Both the position numbers and the translations under genes were made by a program. A DNA stretch of 64,000 nucleotides from Cricetomys ansorgei (lineage: Eukaryota > Chordata > Mammalia > Rodentia > Nesomyidae): contig JAMJFZ010000107.1 in NCBI GenBank assembly GCA_026225945.1, forward strand, positions 63,205,501-63,269,500, given 5' to 3'. Below, in pieces: positions 61,001 through 63,934 of the stretch. Below the pieces are notes generated by a model, which made no database searches, was not told the origin of the DNA, and saw only the letters and a program-made list of their open reading frames with translations. Within the stretch, counting starts at the first letter, position 1. The number at the start of each line of letters is the position of its first letter.

Positions 61001-63934
61001 AACACAGGTATCAATTTCTGAGCATGCATGTGTAAGCAGGCACATACGCATACACCCACATATGCTCACACTTATAGATCTGCTTATTCATTTTATATCT
61101 TACAGTTCTTTCCTGAGTTCATCCGAGGAGCTCAGTTGATACAGGGACGAGCTAAAGGATTAAAAACAGACATAGTAAGGCAAGATGCAATATCTTAGAG
61201 CTAATTATTTGGAATATGGCATGGCATTTTCCATAGAAATTATGCTTTACGTGATTATAATGAGTGGTCCTATAAAAATTGATAGTCTGAGATTGAAATA
61301 CAGTTTCCTTTTTACTGTTAATAATGACATAATATATAGTAGCCTTTTCTGTGCAATTCATTTGAAACTCCGCTTGATTTTGTAGGCACTCAGCTCTTCA
61401 ATCTCATTTAATGTGCTACTAGCCCCTTAGTTATCTCCTTATTTCTGCCCACCTTGGCTGAATCACCTGACCATGATATATGATCAAGAAGCTACAGACC
61501 CGAGGCAGCATTTCTGTCCAATACGATGGTCACCGGTGGTTTGGAGCACTAGTTTTAAATGGTGTCGTGACTAGTGAAGCCTTTACATAGTAACTAAAGG
61601 TGTGAAGACTACCTCTATAACCCGTTCTCTTTTTCGACGTGATTCAAAAGACACACACACAAAAGATCACCAGAAAACATTAGAAACGTTTTAAATGGAA
61701 CTTGTAACAATATTGATGCTCTTGACAAATAACACAGGTATCAATTTCTGAGCACGCATGTGTAAGCAGGCACATACGCATACACCCACATATGCTCACA
61801 GTTATAGATCTGCTTATTCATTTTATATCTTACAGTTCCTTCGTGAGTTCACTCGTGGAGCTCAGTTGATACAGGGACGAGCTAAAGGATTAAAAACAGA
61901 CATAGTAAGGCAAGATGCAATATCTTAGAGCTAATTAATTATTTGGAATATGGCATGGCATTTTCCATAGAAATTATGCTTTATGTGACTATAAAGAGTG
62001 GTCTGGAGCATGAGGGACTCGTTAAACCTTTATTAGCTCCATTTTTTTTCATACTGAGGGCTACAGTGCTCCTTGTTCACTGATAATTTCAATATTCTTT
62101 GTTTTTTTATGTTTCTGTGAATATGTCTTTGCTGCACATGTATTTTCTCTATTAATGTGTAACTCCCATTTCCTTGGTGACTCCATCATAGATAAATATT
62201 ATCACCTGGTTATGTGAGAGTAGAAAGATATATATATATGTAGTTCACGGGCCCTTTTAGCTCATGTTAGCTATGAGACCCTCTAACAACATATAAGTTG
62301 GTTGAACTCTGTACCTCCCCCTCTCATCTAGACCCAAACAAACTTCTTGATCTAGTTCTCCTTTTAGCCAATTTGATAAAAAAGACCGAAATTTATCCAC
62401 AGGTACAGACTTAGGTACAGTGCCAAATAGATCCTTATTGTCAGGAATACTTCACAGAGTAGAATTTGCAAAACTGAACACTCCCTTCTTTTCATGGCTT
62501 TATGCTTTTTTTTGTATCACGTGTGTGCATATTCATGGAAGCATGTGTCCTCGTGTCTACACGAAGATGTGTGTGCCATCTTAAATTAACTTGTCACTTG
62601 ACTTCTACAATTCGCTCACGTGTGAGCTGAAGTATTCAGAAGTATAGCCTGATACCAGGTCTAAATATGAATGTCTTCTGGACCCAAATATCTACATTAG
62701 TTCTATGAGTTCTGATTCGCGAACTGATGGAGTTTTAAATGTTCTTGTATATCCCTAAGTCAAATTTGGCGTTTTTATATTAGAAAAGAGGCTATCTACA
62801 TATAGTGGTAATGAAAATCCTGGGATTGTGAAACTAGTAATTCACCTATATTTAAGTAACTGTTATTTTAATCCCAATTTACAACAGTTTTTTTTTTTTT
62901 TTTCGGGATTTCTTTCAAGTTCAGCTACAGTTCGTAGACACTTGTTCCTCCTACAAGTTTCACGTCCTCTTTAATTTCATTTATTGTGAAAATTGAGGTC
63001 AAAATGAAGTAGCTGAGTCTGAGAAAGGTCCAGACCCATCACTGTGATGATGGACAAGGCTTAGAACACCAGCTTTATGTAAGGGCAGTGCTCTGGCGGC
63101 GCACACCTGAGGTCCGTTACCTCTGATCATTTTTGCCGAAGGTTCTTCTATGCCGTGACCCCCGACCCTGCTACTCCCTTCTTGCCTCCTCTTCCCTTCA
63201 TCCAACCCAGCAGGATGTCATACACAAACATACTGAGACTTTCCTTAGGGAGTCATCTTCCTTAGGTGATTGCTCAGGCTATCAACCAAATTAAGAGGTG
63301 ATGGGAAAGACTTAGAAAAAAAACTTAGTGACCAAAGCTGCCTTTCTCTGTGTGTTTGTGAGTATGTTGGCCTCCGTGCATAAATTTATGTCTACCCATC
63401 TATGCCTGTCCTATGCATCTTTATCAGCACATTTCACCCATAGCTTCTGACCATGAACTGATTCGTATAGGAAGTGCCAGAGGATTTAAAAACACATACA
63501 GTCAACATCATGTGATTTCCTAGACTTCACATTCTCCTCTGAATTACCGTCGCTAATACATTGCCAGTTATTCTGGAACTTGCATACCGCTTCTCCACCA
63601 AAATGAATTTTGTATATTTGCAATAGACGTATCTTGCCTAGTAAAAAGTTTAATAAGATTTTTGTCTGGTGTTTAGCCAAGAATCAGCTTTTTATTTTCA
63701 GATTGTTTTGTTTAGTTGTTTGTTTGTTTCAACTGCAAATGCAAATGCAGTTTCTAGGCACGTCAGAGAGATTTTTCTCTGCTCTTATGTAAGTCCAGGC
63801 CTGTGATGGGGGCTTGAACAATAGCATGGTAGGGTTTGTGTTTTGGGTACCTACCTCAGCATGGTGCCAGAGTTGTAAAGGCTGATGAATTCTTCCAGGA
63901 CTACTAGCTCTGTGCTTCTTGGCCAAAGGTCCAT
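3888..63934 (-). CDS. Tpte: TPTE/TPTE2-type voltage-sensing phosphoinositide phosphatase gene, 24 coding exons
   Basis: Gene-level entry; exons are listed separately. The product is a PTEN-related phosphatase with an N-terminal S1-S4 voltage-sensor domain, which in this family removes phosphates from membrane phosphoinositides under voltage control. Order of domains in the predicted 613-residue protein: variable N-terminus 1-128, linker 129-167, S1-S4 about 168-290, phosphatase about 296-470 (catalytic Cys411, Arg417), C2 domain about 470-613. Every intron is GT-AG, exon phases are mutually compatible and there is no internal stop. Human TPTE and TPTE2 are about 520-550 residues; the extra length here is mainly the N-terminal exon array. 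Family members are mostly testis-expressed (known of the family, not visible here). Assignment to Tpte rather than another VSP paralogue is by family resemblance recalled, not searched. Exon 1 is the weakest part. Confidence 0.9.
5484..5554 (-). CDS. Tpte: Exon 23, C2 domain (residues 557-579)
   Basis: Seventy-one nt lie between TCTTTTTTAG and CAG|GTAGGGAT. The peptide [20 protein letters not shown] matches family [20 protein letters not shown]. Confidence 0.95.
6190..7150 (+). mobile_element. L1 3'-UTR relic
   Basis: It has the same sequence type as 15341-16180 and 38690-40330 (CTACCTTGGCAGCAGCCAAC and TACTTATCCTTATACCCAAG), ending in an A-rich tail at about 7110-7150. Confidence 0.65.
7160..8015 (+). 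mobile_element. L1 ORF2-end relic
   Basis: It contains L1 landmarks such as CACTGTTGGTGGGACTGCAA, GTGGAGAACTCTCAAAAACT and the CATGGAATACCTTTCAGCTA segment. It is split by the URR1 element at 7299-7603. Confidence 0.75.
7299..7603 (+). mobile_element. URR1-type hAT transposon with internal 79-bp duplication
   Basis: It starts CAGTGGTTCTCAAC and ends GGTTGAGAAGCACTA. Bases 7398-7476 are repeated exactly at 7477-7555, so the element is about 80 bp longer than usual. It interrupts an L1 ORF2-end relic (7160-7298 and 7604-8015). A clear target duplication is not visible. Confidence 0.85.
8035..8160 (-). mobile_element. B1 SINE
   Basis: Reverse B1: GAGACAGGGTTTCTCTGTTG, GAACTCACTCTGTAGACCAG and GCATGTACCACCACCAC. 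Confidence 0.9.
8165..8990. repeat. Degenerate GAGTCAG-rich repetitive stretch, origin unclear
   Basis: Short motifs (GAGTCAG, GTTAGTCAG and GAGTTAG) recur many times between 8330 and 8660. They are followed by two imperfect copies of AGGCTGAAGCCTTC at about 8687 and 8738. It looks like the internal part of a non-coding retroelement, but I do not recognise the family. Confidence 0.4.
9284..9324. repeat. (GT)n array
   Basis: Uninterrupted GTGTGT run. Confidence 0.95.
10885..11047 (-). mobile_element. B1 SINE preceded by (CTGT)n
   Basis: Reverse B1 with CTATATAGTCCAGTTGGTCT; a short (CTGT)n tract precedes it at 10863-10880. Confidence 0.8.
11275..11415 (+). mobile_element. B1-like SINE
   Basis: It contains ACCCCAGCACTCAGGAGGAT and ends in the A-rich CTCTGTCTCAAAAAACTAAA, immediately downstream of exon 22. 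Confidence 0.75.
11452..11544 (-). CDS. Tpte: Exon 22, C2 domain (residues 526-556)
   Basis: Ninety-three nt lie between TATCTACAG and TCG|GTGAGTGA, phase 0-0. The peptide contains [11 protein letters not shown] and [12 protein letters not shown], matching family I-T-T-D-K-I-L-I-D-V and P-P-L-Y-D-D-V-K-V-Q-F. Confidence 0.94.
12160..12372 (+). mobile_element. B2 SINE
   Basis: It contains GGTCTGGAGAGATGGCTCAG, CCAGCACCCACATGGTTGGC and an AAATAAACATCTTTTAAAAA tail. The tRNA-like head is part of the SINE, not a tRNA gene. Confidence 0.92.
12380..12973 (+). mobile_element. L1 ORF1-region relic, 5' part
   Basis: A-rich, Lys/Glu-coding sequence such as ATGAAATGATAAAGAAAAT resembles rodent L1 ORF1 coiled-coil coding sequence. 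It resumes at 15086-15340 after the LTR element. Stops are frequent. Confidence 0.55.
12974..15085 (+). mobile_element. Non-autonomous ERVK-like LTR retrotransposon
   Basis: Two related LTRs (12974-13281 and 14766-15085) start TGTTGCA, carry AATAAAAACACCT and end CTACA. They flank a 1.48-kb internal region with no recognisable gag, pol or env. A purine tract (AGAAAAGGGGAAT) precedes the 3' LTR. A likely 6-bp target duplication is AAGAAT/AAGACT. The insertion splits an L1 ORF1 relic. The internal region has degenerate repeats (14138, 14232 and 14333, about 94-101 bp apart). I could not identify a primer-binding site. Confidence 0.8.
15086..15340 (+). mobile_element. L1 ORF1 relic, 3' part
   Basis: This continues the L1 ORF1 interrupted by the LTR element. 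It has an open stretch with [13 protein letters not shown], as in the L1 ORF1 C-terminal region. Confidence 0.65.
15341..17260 (+). mobile_element. L1 3'-UTR and ORF1 relics (mosaic)
   Basis: A rodent L1 3'-UTR pattern is present (CAGTGGCACATATGCCTTGG, GAAAACGTGCACGCAAGTAA and GTATGCAATAACAATGAAAA), ending near 16180. A short ORF1-end piece with CTACTATACCCAGCAAATGT follows, then a second L1 3'-UTR type to about 17260. Confidence 0.6.
18020..18205 (-). mobile_element. ERVL-type LTR fragment, minus orientation
   Basis: The end GGGGGCCATTCAAACCAACACA is the reverse complement of the start of an LTR like that at 390-784. Confidence 0.55.
18875..18990 (+). mobile_element. B1-like SINE
   Basis: It contains GTTGGGTGTGGTGGTTTGCT and CTAGTCTCAACAAATAAG. 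Confidence 0.6.
19157..19236 (-). CDS. Tpte: Exon 21, C2 domain (residues 499-525)
   Basis: This 80-nt exon is less conserved but its phase and spacing are exact. The peptide [20 protein letters not shown] aligns without gaps to human D-L-K-I-Q-I-E-M-E-K-K-V-V-F-S-T-I. The donor ATG|GTAAGAGA is good. The acceptor GGCAGAG|GC is weak; a second one at CACCCAG, 12 nt upstream, is also in phase and would add four residues. Confidence 0.8.
21003..21108 (-). CDS. Tpte: Exon 20, phosphatase-C2 junction (residues 464-498)
   Basis: One hundred and six nt lie between CTTTGCAG and TATG|GTAAGTGC. It encodes [11 protein letters not shown], then [18 protein letters not shown]. It aligns with family R-Y-V-A-Y-F ... 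L-P-P-R-R-I-L-F-I-K-H-F-I-I-Y-S-I, the first strand of the C2 domain. Confidence 0.93.
21420..21520. repeat. (CA)n/(TA)n array
   Basis: ACACAC repeats are followed by ATATATGT-type repeats. Confidence 0.9.
21588..21664. repeat. (CAT)n/(CAC)n trinucleotide array
   Basis: CACCATCAC units turn into CATCATCAT. The poly-His and poly-Met frames it creates are artefacts. Confidence 0.95.
21755..21990 (-). mobile_element. B4/RSINE-type SINE
   Basis: A poly-T run leads into AAGGGTCTCTCAGTAAACTT and ends at GTGGCAGGCACTTCCTGAAT. Similar text lies at 25240-25470 and 29770-29970. Confidence 0.6.
22385..22735 (+). mobile_element. Diverged B3/B4-type SINE with (CA)n and (GA)n tail
   Basis: It contains ATGTCTCAGTGGGTAAAAAT and CCAGCCTAGGCCAAACAGCA, then CACACACACA and GAGAGAGAGA. 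Confidence 0.55.
23325..23500 (-). mobile_element. B1 SINE
   Basis: Reverse B1: GTTTGTTTTTTGTTTTTG, TCACGGAGATCCACCACTCT and AGGCATGCACCACCAAGTCT. Confidence 0.85.
24236..24270. repeat. (CA)n array
   Basis: Uninterrupted ACACAC run. Confidence 0.95.
24654..24734 (-). CDS. Tpte: Exon 19, TI-loop region (residues 437-463)
   Basis: Eighty-one nt lie between TTCCCTAG and CAG|GTAAGATC, phase 0-0. The peptide begins [14 protein letters not shown] and ends [10 protein letters not shown], matching PTEN's R-D-K-K-G-V-T-I-P-S-Q. The Glu of G-V-E-T takes the position of the PTEN TI-loop residue that shapes substrate choice in VSPs. Confidence 0.95.
25103..25148. repeat. (CA)n array
   Basis: Uninterrupted ACACAC run about 45 bp long. 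Confidence 0.95.
25240..25470 (-). mobile_element. B4/RSINE-type SINE
   Basis: It contains GAGGCAGGGTCTCATGGAAC and GGTGCTGGGGATCTGAACTC, ending CAGAACCATCTCCCCACTC. Confidence 0.65.
25850..26065 (+). mobile_element. B3 SINE with (CA)n tail
   Basis: It contains AGCAAGATGGATCAGTAGGT, GATGACTTAAGTTTGATCCC and an ACACAC tail. Confidence 0.85.
26340..26525 (-). mobile_element. Diverged B1-like SINE
   Basis: It contains CTAGCCCAGGCTGGCCTGGA and ACCATGCCCAGCTTC. Confidence 0.6.
26867..26928 (-). CDS. Tpte: Exon 18, second half of P-loop (residues 416-436)
   Basis: Sixty-two nt lie between CTTTCTAG and AAG|GTATGGAA. It completes [16 protein letters not shown], giving the C-x5-R signature (Cys411, Arg417) and the following helix. 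Together with exon 17 the loop reads H-C-K-G-G-K-G-R-T-G, as in PTEN-like active enzymes; the human TPTE proteins, as I recall them, have T-D in place of K-G. Confidence 0.96.
27195..27640 (+). mobile_element. B3 SINE with a 300-bp (CA)-rich tail
   Basis: It contains GGCCAGCAAGATGGCTCAAT and CCTAAGTTCAATCCCCAGAA, then CACACA mixed with TGCACA and TATGCA. The array creates long His/Thr and Cys/Val frames that are not genes. Confidence 0.85.
28020..28165 (-). mobile_element. B1-related SINE
   Basis: Reverse B1 text: TCATGCAGCCTAGGCTGCCC and GTGTAATCTCACCACACCTG. Confidence 0.6.
28700..28860 (+). mobile_element. (CTGT)n array followed by a B3-like fragment
   Basis: CTGTCTGTCTGT then TGTGTGTGTG lead into GATGACCTGAGTCCAATCCC and GTAGAAGGAGAGAATAGACT. 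Confidence 0.6.
29770..29975 (-). mobile_element. B4/RSINE-type SINE
   Basis: It contains TTCTGGGGATCAGAACTCAG and ACTGACTGAGCTATCTTCCC. Confidence 0.65.
30040..30620 (+). mobile_element. L1 3'-UTR relic
   Basis: It holds CTGTGAGATTGTTTCCTAGT, CCTGAAAACATACATACAAG and the closing ATCTCAAAAATAAAGAAAAC. Confidence 0.65.
31144..31446 (+). mobile_element. Solo LTR of the same family
   Basis: It shares TTTATTTTTAGTTATGT and GTGCACTGTTGGGCGAGGGG with the 3' LTR at 14766. It ends in CTGCA, and GGTATA/AGTATA flank it as a probable 6-bp target duplication. No internal sequence remains. Confidence 0.8.
31950..32830 (+). mobile_element. L1 ORF2-end and 3' UTR relic
   Basis: It contains AGATGTCCATCAACTGATGA and GGAATATTATTCATCTATTA, typical of L1 3' regions. 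Confidence 0.75.
33230..33900 (-). mobile_element. L1 ORF2 relic, minus orientation
   Basis: Plus-strand phrases such as GGCTGGGGTGAGATGGAATT, ATTTTCATTTGTTCTGTAGG and GTTTTTTGTCCATTTCGAGG are reverse complements of L1 ORF2 sequence. Confidence 0.7.
34250..35800 (+). mobile_element. L1 3'-UTR relic
   Basis: It is the same L1 3'-UTR type as 56930-58370, recognisable by GGGAACTAATACAGAGACCC and by the chain of segments shared with that copy. Confidence 0.6.
35825..35960 (+). mobile_element. B1-like SINE
   Basis: It contains TGACACCTGTAATTGCAGCA and GGAGGCCTGCCTGGGATACA. Confidence 0.6.
36084..36160. repeat. (TA)n array
   Basis: Alternating TATATA with short breaks. Confidence 0.9.
36663..36751 (-). 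CDS. Tpte: Exon 17, helix and catalytic P-loop cysteine (residues 386-415)
   Basis: Eighty-nine nt lie between TTGAAATCAG and AAAG|GTAAGGGC. It encodes [16 protein letters not shown] and ends [10 protein letters not shown]. Cys411 is the nucleophile. The exon stops one base into the Gly codon of the P-loop, so the signature is completed only after splicing across a 9.7-kb intron. Confidence 0.96.
36872..36953 (-). CDS. Tpte: Exon 16, phosphatase acid loop (residues 359-385)
   Basis: Eighty-two nt lie between ATTTTAG and GA|GTAAGTTT. It encodes [10 protein letters not shown] ... [11 protein letters not shown]. The D-D-H-N-V-P stretch is the WPD-loop equivalent (PTEN E-D-H-N-P-P), which positions an acid near the catalytic cysteine. 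Confidence 0.95.
37735..37795 (-). CDS. Tpte: Exon 15, phosphatase domain (residues 339-358)
   Basis: Sixty-one nt lie between TTTCTTTAG and TGCA|GTATGTGC. The peptide [20 protein letters not shown] aligns with PTEN V-V-R-F-L-D-S-K-H ... Y-K-I-Y-N-L-C. Phase 0-1. Confidence 0.95.
37995..38190 (+). mobile_element. ERVL/MaLR-like LTR fragment
   Basis: It contains TTGAATGCTCATGTTTAAAC, GGGTCCTCAGCTGG and CTTGCTGGAGGAAGTGGG, a rodent LTR pattern; truncated. Confidence 0.5.
38690..40330 (+). mobile_element. L1 3'-UTR relic
   Basis: It contains ATTCTAAGTATTTGTCCTTA, and a second copy of the end segment with ATTTATATTCTACACACAGA. It ends with ATTCTCAAAGGATAAATTAA. Confidence 0.55.
40996..41060 (-). 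CDS. Tpte: Exon 14, phosphatase domain (residues 317-338)
   Basis: Sixty-five nt lie between GATTTCCAG and AAG|GTGAGGAT. The peptide [21 protein letters not shown] is near-identical to the human family segment and corresponds to PTEN I-I-A-M-G-F-P. Confidence 0.95.
41341..41388. repeat. (CT)n array
   Basis: Near-perfect CTCTCT run with one TTT break, between exons 14 and 13's flanking introns. Confidence 0.95.
41813..41876 (-). CDS. Tpte: Exon 13, linker and start of phosphatase domain (residues 296-316)
   Basis: Sixty-four nt lie between TAATTCAG and ACTG|GTTTGTGA. The peptide [21 protein letters not shown] corresponds to the family segment V-S-E-N-K-R-R-Y ... [11 protein letters not shown], equivalent to the PTEN N-terminal PIP2-binding and L-D-L-T-Y-I segments. 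The donor GTTTGTGA is non-optimal but present. Confidence 0.93.
41996..42095 (-). CDS. Tpte: Exon 12, voltage-sensor helix S4 and start of phosphoinositide-binding linker (residues 262-295)
   Basis: One hundred nt lie between TTTATTTAG and CTG|GTGAGTGA. S4 reads [16 protein letters not shown], with basic residues at 262, 268, 271 and 277. It is followed by [13 protein letters not shown], the basic linker that in VSPs couples the sensor to the phosphatase. Two of the six three-residue gating positions are neutral, as in human TPTE2. A proline follows the second arginine. Confidence 0.95.
42188..42250. repeat. (TATC)n array
   Basis: TATCTATC units lie about 90 bp upstream (in gene sense) of exon 12. 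Confidence 0.9.
42870..43100 (+). mobile_element. B2 SINE
   Basis: It contains GACTGAAGGGATGGCTCGGC, AGTTAAGAGCACTTGCTCTT and the A-rich AATAAACACATTTTTATAAA tail. Confidence 0.93.
43979..44098 (-). CDS. Tpte: Exon 11, voltage-sensor helix S3 (residues 222-261)
   Basis: One hundred and twenty nt lie between CTGCTCCAG and AG|GTAGGAAA. They encode [18 protein letters not shown], a hydrophobic helix and F-F-R-D-I-P. The family pattern is Y-F-S-D-L-F-N-I-L-D followed by an S3 helix and L-R-N-I-P-R. The acidic residue in L-D-A is the usual S3 counter-charge. Confidence 0.95.
44538..45035. repeat. Long degenerate (TATC)n array, about 500 bp
   Basis: CTATCTATC units with scattered variants (CATC, CACC, CATCATCATC). 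A 199-codon Ser/Tyr/Ile frame across it is an artefact. It lies in the S2-S3 intron. Confidence 0.95.
46411..46572 (-). CDS. Tpte: Exon 10, voltage-sensor helices S1 and S2 (residues 168-221)
   Basis: One hundred and sixty-two nt lie between CTGTTTTAG and GG|GTAAGTGT. The first helix begins [14 protein letters not shown] and the second contains [18 protein letters not shown]. The loop L-E-Y-R-S and the S2 acidic residue in F-L-V-D are as in TPTE/TPTE2. This is one of the most conserved exons here and anchors the gene identification. Confidence 0.95.
47335..47530 (+). mobile_element. B3/B4-like SINE
   Basis: It contains GAGTTAGCAAGATAGCTCAG, GCTTGGGGGCAGTACTGCAC and CTAAGCCTAATCAGTGAG. Confidence 0.6.
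47555..47730 (-). mobile_element. B1 SINE
   Basis: Reverse B1: GGCTGTCCTGGAACTCACTA and GTGTGTGCCACCACTGCCCA, then an (AAAT)n run at 47707-47730. Confidence 0.9.
47740..48340 (+). mobile_element. L1 3'-UTR relic
   Basis: It has the segments TGGGAGCTGATGCAGAGATT and GAGGGAGGGGAAACTGGTCG followed by a short A-rich tail. Confidence 0.6.
48384..48424. repeat. (AC)n array
   Basis: Uninterrupted ACACAC run. Confidence 0.95.
48742..48792 (-). CDS. Tpte: Exon 9, entry to S1 (residues 151-167)
   Basis: Fifty-one nt lie between TTTTACAG and AG|GTATGCAA. The peptide [16 protein letters not shown] matches the family pattern S-K-I-K-K-I-V-H-S-I-V-S-S-F-A-F. It forms the amphipathic lead-in to the first voltage-sensor helix. 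Phase 2-2. Confidence 0.9.
49222..49320. repeat. (GAAA)n array
   Basis: About 22 GAAA units lead directly into the L1 relic at 49400. They give Lys/Glu/Arg frames that are not genes. Confidence 0.95.
49400..51680 (+). mobile_element. L1 ORF2 (reverse transcriptase end) to 3' relic
   Basis: About 2.3 kb of degraded L1 ORF2 can be followed through GGATGAGACAGGGCTTCCCA (reverse transcriptase region), AAATGCAAATCAAAAACCTC and the CAAATCTTCAGATGTGGGTA end. Frames are broken in many places, so it is not active. It lies in the intron between exons 9 and 8. Confidence 0.85.
52600..52665 (-). CDS. Tpte: Exon 8, cytoplasmic linker (residues 129-150)
   Basis: Sixty-six nt encode [21 protein letters not shown], followed by Ser at the junction. 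It corresponds to the family segment L-S-K-F ... A-S-Y just before the first membrane helix. The donor CAG|GTAAGTGA is strong. The chosen acceptor GCTAAAG|C has a poor pyrimidine tract; an alternative AG lies nine nt downstream, but only the chosen one keeps phase 2. Confidence 0.75.
52920..52960. repeat. (TA)n stretch
   Basis: TATATATA and TACATATA run in the intron between exons 8 and 7. Confidence 0.8.
53903..53956 (-). CDS. Tpte: N-terminal repeat exon 7, 54 nt (residues 111-128)
   Basis: The acceptor TTATTTTAG lies next to a poly-T stretch (minus-strand sense) and the donor is GG|GTGAGATC. The 54 nt are open in phase 2-2 and encode [17 protein letters not shown]. The initial G-A and the 18-residue size match the human unit that starts G-A just before the S-K linker, so this is probably the orthologous copy of the array. 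Confidence 0.7.
54230..54760 (-). mobile_element. L1 ORF2 relic, minus orientation
   Basis: The phrases CCATGGATGTCCAGTTTTCC and GAATTGATTTTTGTGCCGGG are reverse-complement L1 ORF2 text. It lies between repeat exons 7 and 6. Confidence 0.75.
55402..55455 (-). CDS. Tpte: N-terminal repeat exon 6, 54 nt (residues 93-110)
   Basis: The acceptor AAATCCTTTAG and donor CT|GTAAGATAT are nearly identical to those of the 61-kb pair. The 54 nt are open in phase 2-2 and encode [18 protein letters not shown] plus-strand open frame over the same bases (55273-55515) is a shadow of this exon. Confidence 0.6.
55740..55880 (+). mobile_element. B1 SINE
   Basis: It contains CAAAGCCAGCCTGGGCTACA and the tail TGTCTCAAAAAATAAACAGT. 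Confidence 0.8.
56060..56345 (+). mobile_element. L1 3'-UTR fragment
   Basis: It resembles 16600-16780, sharing CACGCACAGGGCCTG and the following segments. Confidence 0.5.
56686..56739 (-). CDS. Tpte: N-terminal repeat exon 5, 54 nt (residues 75-92)
   Basis: The acceptor is TTTTTCAATCTAG and the donor CT|GTGAGATAT, with 54 nt in phase 2-2. The peptide [17 protein letters not shown] is followed by Leu at the junction. Intron sequence just upstream resembles that of the 53.9, 61 and 63.4 kb copies (an A-rich run followed by an ACACAGTCA-like stretch). Confidence 0.6.
56930..58370 (+). mobile_element. L1 3'-UTR relic with (TA)n array
   Basis: It runs through GCAGTAGATGAGAACAAATA and GAGGGGACCATAATCAAGAT, with an internal (TA)n stretch at 57959-58010. 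It lies between repeat exons 5 and 4. Confidence 0.6.
58400..58565 (-). mobile_element. B2/B4-like SINE, minus orientation
   Basis: It contains AGGTACTGGGATCTGAACAC and GAGCCATCTCCCTAGACTCT, the reverse of a SINE head. Confidence 0.7.
59320..59690 (+). mobile_element. L1 3'-UTR relic
   Basis: It has CTCATCAACATGGCTGCCTC and AAATGATCAGCCCTAAAAGC, as in the other L1 3' ends. Confidence 0.6.
59909..59956 (-). CDS. Tpte: N-terminal repeat exon 4, 48 nt (residues 59-74)
   Basis: A diverged member of the array is found by its layout: acceptor CCTGTTAG, exactly 48 open nt, phase 2-2, donor AT|GTAGGAAAT. The peptide is [15 protein letters not shown], more basic than its neighbours. The donor is weaker than that of sister exons and the pyrimidine tract is modest, so it may be skipped or dead. 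Skipping it keeps the frame. Confidence 0.45.
60842..61270. repeat. Tandem duplicate unit, copy A (contains exon 3)
   Basis: About 430 bp is nearly identical to 61566-62003, including the intron flanks on both sides of the 48-nt exon. The offset between matching exon bases is 730 bp. Confidence 0.93.
61104..61151 (-). CDS. Tpte: N-terminal repeat exon 3, 48 nt (residues 43-58)
   Basis: It has the same acceptor and donor as its twin 730 bp away. The peptide is [15 protein letters not shown], and the split codon CT|T restores Leu. It differs from the twin at five of 48 bases, four of them amino-acid changing (S/T, D/S, R/T). Phase 2-2. Confidence 0.6.
61566..62003. repeat. Tandem duplicate unit, copy B (contains exon 2)
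   Basis: This is the second copy of the local duplication. Flanking intron differs by roughly ten substitutions and small indels over about 380 bp by eye. The 48-nt exon carries five substitutions. Confidence 0.93.
61834..61881 (-). CDS. Tpte: N-terminal repeat exon 2, 48 nt (residues 27-42)
   Basis: The acceptor AATCCTTTAG and donor CT|GTAAGATAT bound 48 nt in phase 2-2. The peptide is Ser/Leu-rich: [15 protein letters not shown]. It is the upstream member of a recent tandem pair with the exon at 61104-61151; the introns around both are almost identical. Because it is symmetrical, it can be included or skipped without a frame change. There is no recognisable domain; the human protein also has short Ser/Thr-rich repeats here. 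Confidence 0.6.
62004..63437. other. Intron 1 interior, no gene seen
   Basis: This is mostly unique AT-rich sequence with a short poly-T run at about 62887-62903. A minus-strand open frame at 62999-63205 ends near a donor-like AGAG|GTAACG, but its phase does not fit the next exon. Confidence 0.5.
63438..63477 (-). pseudogene. Decayed copy of the N-terminal repeat exon
   Basis: The minus-strand flank (A-rich tract, then TTTTTAAATCCTCTG) matches the intron before the exons at 55455 and 61151. The acceptor AG is now TG, the body is about 40 nt before GGGTGAAAT, and 40 is not a multiple of three. It is therefore a dead seventh copy between candidate exon 1 and exon 2. Confidence 0.5.
63855..63934 (-). 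CDS. Tpte: Candidate first coding exon (residues 1-26)
   Basis: An ATG at 63934 opens 26 codons beginning [10 protein letters not shown] and ends in phase 2 at a strong donor, AG|GTAGGTAC. An in-frame TAA lies 36 bases upstream of the ATG. Phase 2 is exactly what the next exon (61881) needs. The ATG has G at +4 but a poor -3 base; a second in-frame ATG two codons before the donor (63862) sits in a better CACCATG context and could be the real start. The sequence is only faintly like the human N-terminus (T-D/E-L followed by hydrophobics). The promoter and any 5' non-coding exon lie at or beyond the window edge. Confidence 0.42.

Noticed and set aside
61093..61210. Plus-strand frame [10 protein letters not shown] duplicated at 61.8 kb
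   Set aside because: It first looked like a duplicated unknown exon. The minus strand gives exons with proper acceptor, donor and matching phase, which explains it better.
62999..63205. Minus-strand frame starting M-D-E-G-K-R-R-Q with a donor-like AGAG|GTAACG
   Set aside because: It ends in phase 1, while every N-terminal exon needs phase 2; joining it would create a stop in the next exon.
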